The notes beneath the pieces were generated by a model. The model was not told the DNA's origin, did no database searches, and worked only from the letters and a program-made list of their open reading frames with translations. From Rhizobium tibeticum (GTDB taxonomy: Bacteria; Pseudomonadota; Alphaproteobacteria; Rhizobiales; Rhizobiaceae): a DNA stretch of 64,000 bases. The translations under genes and the position numbers were made by a program. The DNA lies in NCBI RefSeq assembly GCF_900110205.1, contig NZ_FOCV01000019.1, positions 1 through 64,000 on the forward strand, read 5' to 3'. Shown here in pieces: positions 58,194 through 64,000 of the stretch; positions within the stretch are counted from its first letter, which is position 1, and every line of letters starts with the position of its first letter.

Positions 58194-58334
58194 GTTGGTG
58201 CCTTTTTCATCTTCCCCCGGGCAGCCGGGAGTTTCCCTGCCCGATGAAGCTTCGCATGGACGGGTCCGGCAAAGCCTCGGTGCATGTTGACCGGTGGCCG
58301 CGCGACGGGCGGCATTCCGGCATTTCAATTTCGA

Positions 58335-58826
58335 TCAACGGTACGGTGCGTCCAGCGCGATGTTGCGCGCGATTTCGCGCTCCCAACGGTCGCCGTTCTC
58401 CAGAAGCCGCGCCTTGTCGAAATAGAGTTCTTCGCGGGTTTCCGTTGCAAATTCGAAATTCGGACCTTCGACGATCGCATCGACCGGGCATGCCTCCTGG
58501 CAGAAGCCGCAGTAGATGCACTTCACCATGTCGATGTCGTAACGAACCGTGCGGCGCGTGCCATCGTTGCGGCGGGGACCAGCTTCGATGGTGATTGCCT
58601 GGGCAGGACAGATCGCCTCGCAGAGCTTGCAGGCGATGCAGCGCTCTTCGCCGTTGGGATAGCGACGCAGTGCGTGTTCGCCGCGGAAGCGCGGGCTGAC
58701 CGGCCCCTTTTCGAACGGGTAGTTGATTGTTGCTTTCTGCTTAAGAATGTACCGGAAGGTCAGCCAGAACGCACTGACGAATTCCTTCAGGAACAGCGAG
58801 CTGACAGCGTTGGACAAGCCTGCCAT
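58335..58826 (-). CDS. nuoI: NADH-quinone oxidoreductase subunit I
   Basis: A 163-residue peripheral-arm subunit with two [4Fe-4S] clusters: CIACKLCEAICP and CIYCGFCQEACP. Starts MAGLSNAVSSLFLKEF at 58826. Lies between nuoH (about 40 bases upstream) and nuoJ. Confidence 0.97.
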   Translation of the reverse strand: MAGLSNAVSSLFLKEFVSAFWLTFRYILKQKATINYPFEKGPVSPRFRGEHALRRYPNGEERCIACKLCEAICPAQAITIEAGPRRNDGTRRTVRYDIDMVKCIYCGFCQEACPVDAIVEGPNFEFATETREELYFDKARLLENGDRWEREIARNIALDAPYR

Positions 58827-58866
58827 CTTCAACCTCCAATATTGCTTGAAACGAGGGCAGGCATGA

Positions 58867-59910
58867 TCATGCCCAACCCGTCAGCTTCAGCACGAATGCA
58901 ACGATAACGACCATGGCGAGCGACAAGGGAAGGAAGACCTTCCAGCCGAGGCGCATCAGTTGGTCGTAGCGATAGCGCGGGACAAATGCCTTGACCATCG
59001 CGATCATGAAGAACACCAGGCACGACTTCAGTGTGAACCAGATGACGCCCGGTACCCAGTTCAGGAACCATACGTCGACCGGCGGCAGCCACCCCCCGAG
59101 AAACAGGATGGTCGTCAGCGAGCACATCAAAACGATGGCCGCATATTCGCCGAGCATGAACATCATGTAGAGCGAGGAGCCGTATTCGACCATGAAGCCG
59201 GCGACGAGTTCCGATTCTGCTTCCGGAAGGTCGAAAGGCGGGCGGTTCGTTTCGGCCAGCGCCGAAATGAAGAAGATGATGAACATCGGGAACAGCGCCA
59301 GCCAATGCCAGTCGAGGAACGACGATGGCAGACCGAGGCGCGTGCCGAGGCCGGCCTGCTGGGCATGGACGATATCCGTCAGGTTCAACGAACCGACGTA
59401 GAGCAGGACTGTGACGATGACGAAGCCGATAGAAACTTCGTAGGACACCATCTGCGCGGCCGAGCGAAGCGCGCCGAGGAACGGATACTTCGAGTTCGAA
59501 GCCCAGCCACCCATGATGATGCCATACACTTCAAGCGAGGAGATCGCGAAGATGTAGAGGATGCCGACATTGATGTTGGCGATGACCCATCCATCAGCCA
59601 GAGGCACGACGGCCCAGGTCGACAGCGCCAGAAGCACGGTCACGAGCGGCGCCAGCAGGAAGACCGCCTTGTTGGCGCCGGCCGGAATGACCGGCTCCTT
59701 GAAGACGAACTTCAAAAGATCGGCGAAGGACTGGAAAAGTCCCCAGGGACCCACCACATTCGGACCCCGGCGGAGCTGCACTGCTGCCCAGATCTTGCGG
59801 TCGGCCAACAGGATGTAGGCGATGAAGACGAGCAAGCAAACCAGGAGAAGAAGCGACTGACCGACCATGAGGAGGCCAGGCAAGACATAAGTTGAAACAA
59901 ACGATTCCAT
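58867..59910 (-). CDS. nuoH: NADH-quinone oxidoreductase subunit H
   Basis: A 347-residue membrane subunit at the quinone-binding junction. WAAVQLRRGPNVVGPWGLFQ, SFADLLKFVFKE, FALAETNRPPFDLPEAESEL-type loop (seen as ALAETNRPPFDLPEAESE) and RYRYDQLMRLGWKVFLPLSL are canonical. Twelve bases after nuoG. Confidence 0.97.
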   Translation of the reverse strand: MESFVSTYVLPGLLMVGQSLLLLVCLLVFIAYILLADRKIWAAVQLRRGPNVVGPWGLFQSFADLLKFVFKEPVIPAGANKAVFLLAPLVTVLLALSTWAVVPLADGWVIANINVGILYIFAISSLEVYGIIMGGWASNSKYPFLGALRSAAQMVSYEVSIGFVIVTVLLYVGSLNLTDIVHAQQAGLGTRLGLPSSFLDWHWLALFPMFIIFFISALAETNRPPFDLPEAESELVAGFMVEYGSSLYMMFMLGEYAAIVLMCSLTTILFLGGWLPPVDVWFLNWVPGVIWFTLKSCLVFFMIAMVKAFVPRYRYDQLMRLGWKVFLPLSLAMVVIVAFVLKLTGWA

Positions 59911-59922
59911 AGTCCCCTGCCC

Positions 59923-62004
59923 TTACTCTGCCGCGACTTTGAAGTTGTTGCGGGCCAATGCCGAGCACTCGGCCATCACTGCCGAAGCGCGCGCGATCGG
60001 GTTCGTCAAATAGAAGTCTTTGACCGGCGAAGCAAACCCGGATTTGTTCATCTTGCCGGCTTTTTTCGCAACTGCGGCAATTTTGGCGCTGTCGCTTTCT
60101 GCGATCTCGTCAAGCGCTGCGAAATGGGGGAAGGCCTGATAGAGCTTTGCACGCAATTCGCCAAGCGAGTCAAACGGAAGCTTCTTGCCGAGCACGTCGG
60201 AAAGCGCGCGCAGGATCGCCCAGTCTTCGCGGGCGTCACCCGGTGCGAAGCCGGCTCGATTGCCCATCTGAACGCGACCCTCGGTGTTAACCCAGGTGCC
60301 GGACTTTTCGGTGTAGGCAGCCGCCGGCAGGATGACATCAGCATTGTGGGCACCGTTGTCACCGTGCGATCCGATGTAGACCGTCAGCTTTGCCTTCTTG
60401 GCGGCGAAATCAAGTTCGTCGGCGCCAAGCAGGAAGAGAACGTCCATTGATGCCAGCATCTCTGCAGCGTTGACGCCCTTTGCGCCGGGCACGAAGCCGA
60501 GGTCGAGACCACCGACGCGCGATGCCGCCGTGTGTAGAACAGCAAAGCCGTTCCAGCCTTCGACGACTGCTCCGACCGTGCCGGCAAGCTTTGCAGCAGT
60601 TGCGAGAACACCAGCACCATCGCTGCGCGACAGAGCGCCCTGGCCGATGATGATCAGCGGCTTCTTGGCATCCGCCAGGACCTTCGCGAATGCATGGTTG
60701 TCGTCGACGAGGTCCTTCAGCGTGTCCGGGCCAGCGCCGAGATATTCATGGCCGTAGCGCAGTTCGCCAGCTTCGCCGATCACGCCGATCGGGAAGTTGC
60801 CGCGACGCCAGCGCTTGCGGATGCGGGCGTTGAGCACGGCGGCTTCGAAACGCGGGTTGGCGCCGATGATCAGCAGTGCGTCCGCCTGCTCGATGCCTTC
60901 GATCGTCGGGTTGAAGAGGTAGCTTGCGCGGCCGAGCGACGGATCAAGTGCCGTCCCATCCTGGCGACAGTCGAGGTTCTCGGAACCGAGCGACTTCACG
61001 AGTTCCGACAGTGCGTACATTTCTTCGACGGATGCGAGGTCGCCGGCGATTGCGCCGACCTTCTCGCCGCTCGTCGCGGCAACGGCAGCCTTGATCGCGC
61101 CGAAAGCTTCGCCCCAGGTCGCTGCCTGCAGGCGGCCGTCCTTGCGGACGTATGGGCGGTCGAGGCGCTGCGTCTTAAGGCCATCCCAGATGAAGCGGCT
61201 CTTGTCGGAAATCCACTCTTCATTGATCTGGTCGTTGACCCGCGGCATCACGCGCATGACTTCGCGGCCGCGCGTGTCAACACGGATTGCGGAACCGAGT
61301 GCGTCCATGACGTCGATCGTTTCGGTCTTGTTCAATTCCCACGGACGGGCCGTGAAGGCGAACGGCTTCGAGGTCAGAGCGCCAACCGGGCAAAGGTCGA
61401 CGACATTGCCCTGCAGCTCGGAGGTCATCGCCTGCTCGAGGTAGGTCGTGATTTCGGCGTCCTCGCCACGGCCGATCAGGCCGAGTTCGGAAATGCCGGC
61501 TACCTCGGTCGTGAAGCGGACGCAACGCGTGCAGTGAATGCAGCGGTTCATGACCGTCTTGACGAGCGGTCCGATGTACTTGTCTTCGACGGCGCGCTTG
61601 TCTTCCTGATAGCGCGAGCTATCGATGCCAAAGGCCATCGCCTGGTCCTGCAGGTCGCATTCGCCGCCCTGGTCGCAGATCGGGCAATCCAGCGGATGGT
61701 TGATCAGCAGGAACTCCATCACGCCTTCACGGGCCTTCTTGACCATCGGCGTGTTGGTGAAGACCTCCGGCAGTTCACCGTTCGGGCCGCCGCGGATATC
61801 GCGCACGCCCATGGCGCAGGATGCCTGCGGCTTCGGCGGGCCACCCTTTACCTCAACGAGGCACATGCGGCAGTTGCCGGCAACCGAAAGGCGCTCATGG
61901 AAGCAGAAGCGCGGAACTTCAGCACCGGCTTCCTCACACGCCTGAATGAGGGTGTAATGATCCGGAACTTCGATCTCGTTACCGTCAATCTTCAGTTTTG
62001 CCAT
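59923..62004 (-). CDS. nuoG: NADH-quinone oxidoreductase subunit G
   Basis: A 693-residue iron-sulfur subunit. The N-terminal [2Fe-2S] part has CFHERLSVAGNCRMCLVEV, then HPLDCPICDQGGECDLQD, the [4Fe-4S] motif NRCIHCTRCVRF and CPVGALTSKPFAF, followed by the molybdopterin-oxidoreductase-like domain without active metal site. Start at the ATG at 62004 (MAKLKIDGNEIEVP); the GTG at 62010 is in frame but less likely. It is separated from the HhH gene by 215 bases. Confidence 0.96.
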   Translation of the reverse strand: MAKLKIDGNEIEVPDHYTLIQACEEAGAEVPRFCFHERLSVAGNCRMCLVEVKGGPPKPQASCAMGVRDIRGGPNGELPEVFTNTPMVKKAREGVMEFLLINHPLDCPICDQGGECDLQDQAMAFGIDSSRYQEDKRAVEDKYIGPLVKTVMNRCIHCTRCVRFTTEVAGISELGLIGRGEDAEITTYLEQAMTSELQGNVVDLCPVGALTSKPFAFTARPWELNKTETIDVMDALGSAIRVDTRGREVMRVMPRVNDQINEEWISDKSRFIWDGLKTQRLDRPYVRKDGRLQAATWGEAFGAIKAAVAATSGEKVGAIAGDLASVEEMYALSELVKSLGSENLDCRQDGTALDPSLGRASYLFNPTIEGIEQADALLIIGANPRFEAAVLNARIRKRWRRGNFPIGVIGEAGELRYGHEYLGAGPDTLKDLVDDNHAFAKVLADAKKPLIIIGQGALSRSDGAGVLATAAKLAGTVGAVVEGWNGFAVLHTAASRVGGLDLGFVPGAKGVNAAEMLASMDVLFLLGADELDFAAKKAKLTVYIGSHGDNGAHNADVILPAAAYTEKSGTWVNTEGRVQMGNRAGFAPGDAREDWAILRALSDVLGKKLPFDSLGELRAKLYQAFPHFAALDEIAESDSAKIAAVAKKAGKMNKSGFASPVKDFYLTNPIARASAVMAECSALARNNFKVAAE

Positions 62005-62025
62005 CGTCACTCAGTCCTGTTTTCC

Positions 62026-62046
62026 GTTTGCCGGATGGCGGCAAAC
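62026..62046. repeat. Hairpin upstream of nuoG
   Basis: GTTTGCC (62026-62032) and GGCAAAC (62040-62046) form a stem of 7-8 pairs in the gap between nuoG and the HhH gene. No U-run. A second hairpin (CGGCCG/CGGCCG, near 62200) lies closer to the HhH stop. They may be mRNA processing or stability elements within the operon. Confidence 0.45.
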
Positions 62047-62218
62047 AAACCCACTTTGCAACAGTTTCGCTGCCAGGCCGGATTCTCGTCCCGTTGGCAT
62101 CGGTGTCGCTCAAATTCTCTGCCGATCCCGAGACCCGGGATCAGCCTTCGGCCTCCGCAGTTTCGGGCGCCTGCCCGTCACTAGCCTTGCCCCTGCTCCG
62201 GCCGTTTCGGCCGAAAAT

Positions 62219-62851
62219 TCACTTCCGCTTTCGCCCCTTGGCGATCAGCGCCTTGGCCTGCGCAACCCAGCCATCGCGGGCGATCCGCCCGTCGAAGCCG
62301 AGTTCGGCGTCGATGTGCGCCGCGGCCTCGTCCGACCAGCCGGCGATTATGGCGAAGGAGCGAATGCCCCTGGCATTCAGCACCTGCTCGATCTTCGGAC
62401 CGACGCCGGAAATCTGCTTCAGATCGTCCCCCTTTCGAGCGCGTGAAGCGGGTTTGGCAACCACTTCAGGCTCGGCATCCGGTTGCCTTGCCGGAACAAC
62501 CGAAAGCTTGACTTTGTCTGCAACCTTCCTAGAAGGCGCCGGGCGAACATTCTCCGGCCGGACCTCGACTTGCGGCTTGCCCTCATCAGGCGGCGTCTCG
62601 TCGAGAACGGAGGCGAGCTTGCTCGTTGCATCGAGCGCGCCCTGCAGCGCTCCGAAGAATGCGCCGGCCATCTGCGTCGAAAAGCCGAAACCGATCGCGG
62701 TAGCCGCCGCCATTGCCGCAGCCGGATTGACCATCACCGACGGCACCGGCAGCGCACGGGCGTTTTCCAGCATCGCGGCGGCAAGACGGCCGAAGTCGGC
62801 CGAGAAATCAGCCACCCCTTGCTTGTCAGTGCTATCGGACGCCTTCGTCAT
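62219..62851 (-). CDS. Helix-hairpin-helix protein encoded inside the nuo operon
   Basis: A 210-residue protein. The N-terminal half is a helical, Ala-rich region (ENARALPVPSVMVNPAAAMA, then TAIGFGFSTQMAGAFFGAL), the centre is Pro/Lys-rich and disordered-looking, and the C-terminal part has a helix-hairpin-helix motif in DDLKQISGVGPKIEQVLNAR then GIRSFAIIAGWSDE. The same HhH motif appears in the C-terminal extension of rhizobial NuoE. It is not a core complex I subunit. It begins 5 bases after nuoF and is 215 bases before nuoG, so it belongs to the operon. Function unknown; often mis-annotated as NADH dehydrogenase or 5' DNA nuclease. Confidence 0.8.
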   Translation of the reverse strand: MTKASDSTDKQGVADFSADFGRLAAAMLENARALPVPSVMVNPAAAMAAATAIGFGFSTQMAGAFFGALQGALDATSKLASVLDETPPDEGKPQVEVRPENVRPAPSRKVADKVKLSVVPARQPDAEPEVVAKPASRARKGDDLKQISGVGPKIEQVLNARGIRSFAIIAGWSDEAAAHIDAELGFDGRIARDGWVAQAKALIAKGRKRK

Positions 62852-62856
62852 CAGCC

Positions 62857-64000
62857 TTACTCTGCAGCCTCGAGAACCGCCCCGTGATCCAGTGCGCTTG
62901 CCGTATACTGGTCGATACGCGCTTCGATCTCGTGACGGAAATTACGGATCAGACCCTGCACCGGCCATGCGGCAGCATCACCGAGCGCACAGATAGTGTG
63001 ACCTTCGATTTGCTTGGTGACCTGGAACAGCATGTCGATTTCGCGCTTCTGGGCATTGCCTTTGGCCATGCGCTCCATGACGCGCCACATCCAGCCGGTA
63101 CCTTCGCGGCACGGCGTGCACTGGCCACAGCTCTCATGCTTGAAGAAGGCCGAGATGCGGGCGATGGCCTTGATGACATCGGTGGATTTGTCCATGACGA
63201 TCGCAGCGGCCGTACCGAAGGAAGAACCGACAGCGCGCAGGCCATCGAAGTCCATCGGGCAGTCGATGATGTCCTTGGCCGGAACGATCGGGCACGATGC
63301 ACCGCCCGGAATCACTGCGAGCAGGTTGTCCCAACCGCCGCGGATGCCGCCTGCGTGGCGATCGACGAGCTCACGGAACGTGATGCCCATTTCCTCTTCG
63401 ACGGTGCACGGCTTGTTGACGTGACCCGACAGCATGAACAGCTTGGTGCCGACGTTGTTCGGACGACCGATCGACGAGAACCAGCCAGCGCCGCGGCGCA
63501 GAATGGTCGGAGCAACGGCGATCGATTCGACGTTGTTGACCGTCGTCGGGCAGCCGTAGAGACCCATGTTGGCCGGGAACGGCGGCTTCAGGCGCGGCTG
63601 GCCCTTCTTGCCTTCCAGGCTTTCGAGCAGCGCGGTTTCTTCGCCGCAGATATAGGCGCCGGCGCCGTGATGGACGAAGATGTCCATGTCCCAGCCCAGC
63701 TTGTTGTTCTTGCCGAGCAGGCCGTAATCATAGCATTCGTCGATCGCCGCCTGCAGGGCTTCACGCTCACGGATATATTCGCCGCGGACGTAGATATAGG
63801 CCGCGTTTGCACCCATGGCGAAGCTGGCGATCACGCAGCCCTCGATCAGCGTATGCGGATCATGGCGCATGATGTCGCGGTCCTTGCAGGTGCCGGGCTC
63901 CGATTCGTCGGCATTGACGACGAGATAATGTGGGCGTCCGTCGCTTTCCTTCGGCATAAAGGACCACTTGAGACCGGTCGGGAAACCCGCGCCGCCGCGG
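62857..64000 (-). CDS. nuoF: NADH-quinone oxidoreductase subunit F (N-terminus beyond window)
   Basis: The C-terminal 380 or so residues of NuoF, the NADH/FMN-binding subunit. The frame is open to base 64000 and reads RGGAGFPTGLKWSFMPKESD at the edge, part of the NADH site. FMN-site GAGAYICGEETALLESLEGK and the [4Fe-4S] motif CGQCTPCREGTGW are intact. It ends 5 bases before the HhH gene. Confidence 0.97.
   Translation of the reverse strand, partial: RGGAGFPTGLKWSFMPKESDGRPHYLVVNADESEPGTCKDRDIMRHDPHTLIEGCVIASFAMGANAAYIYVRGEYIREREALQAAIDECYDYGLLGKNNKLGWDMDIFVHHGAGAYICGEETALLESLEGKKGQPRLKPPFPANMGLYGCPTTVNNVESIAVAPTILRRGAGWFSSIGRPNNVGTKLFMLSGHVNKPCTVEEEMGITFRELVDRHAGGIRGGWDNLLAVIPGGASCPIVPAKDIIDCPMDFDGLRAVGSSFGTAAAIVMDKSTDVIKAIARISAFFKHESCGQCTPCREGTGWMWRVMERMAKGNAQKREIDMLFQVTKQIEGHTICALGDAAAWPVQGLIRNFRHEIEARIDQYTASALDHGAVLEAAE

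Noticed and set aside
60694..62184. 496-codon plus-strand frame opposite nuoG
   Set aside because: Antisense to nuoG, whose iron-sulfur motifs are intact.

Overview
This 64 kb window looks like the main chromosome of a Rhizobium-group alphaproteobacterium (Rhizobium/Agrobacterium/Sinorhizobium). Diagnostic features are a short second FtsZ beside a dehydrogenase, the pyrB / pseudo-pyrC / plsY / dprA / topA / rnr series, the pleD-divK pair, the proS / lolC / lolD block, a 14-gene-type nuo operon followed by birA, rnj and mce, and many small proteins of alphaproteobacterial families (DUF2155, NDUFA12, DUF1467, DUF3572, DUF983). The species cannot be fixed from the sequence alone. There is no phage, plasmid-transfer or CRISPR material; the only mobile DNA is the end of an IS1182-like element at the left edge.

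Layout. 1-5 kb: IS end, SDR oxidoreductase, ftsZ2, a ketopantoate-reductase-like protein and an aminotransferase. 5-10 kb: secreted DsbA-like protein, aroQ, accB, accC, aat, DUF2155 and NDUFA12-like genes. 10-18 kb: several GNAT acetyltransferases mixed with the three subunits of the tRNA-dependent amidotransferase (gatB apart from gatC-gatA), a YjhX/TopAI-family gene with an attenuator-like leader, and a decayed GNAT gene. 18-22 kb: ruvX, small membrane proteins, a TetR regulator, an AidB-type acyl-CoA dehydrogenase and a frameshifted GNAT gene. 22-31 kb: pyrB, a dihydroorotase homologue that has lost its metal ligands, plsY, a wrecked dprA, topA, rnr. 31-45 kb: DUF983 protein, MFS transporter, rpmG, a structured intergenic region, pleD, divK, dinB, an L,D-transpeptidase, dnaE and two uncharacterised proteins. 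45-52 kb: lolD, lolC, proS, an alpha-r9-type small RNA, DUF1467, mce, rnj, birA. 52-64 kb: nuoN to nuoF on the minus strand, with an extra helix-hairpin-helix gene between nuoF and nuoG.

The genes are mostly housekeeping. Fatty-acid and biotin metabolism is represented by accB/accC, plsY and birA; complex I by the nuo run plus the unlinked NDUFA12-like gene; DNA maintenance by topA, ruvX, dinB and dnaE; cell-cycle signalling by divK and pleD (c-di-GMP).

The most interesting points are (1) the promoter, possible nine-residue leaderless ORF and terminator hairpin placed directly upstream of the YjhX/TopAI homologue, with GNAT genes on both sides; (2) the pseudo-dihydroorotase coupled to pyrB; (3) several decayed genes (two GNATs, dprA, a tiny ORF beside dprA); (4) a long nested stem structure between rpmG and pleD that could be a new small RNA; and (5) the HhH protein inside the nuo operon. 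No obviously new multi-gene system is present.
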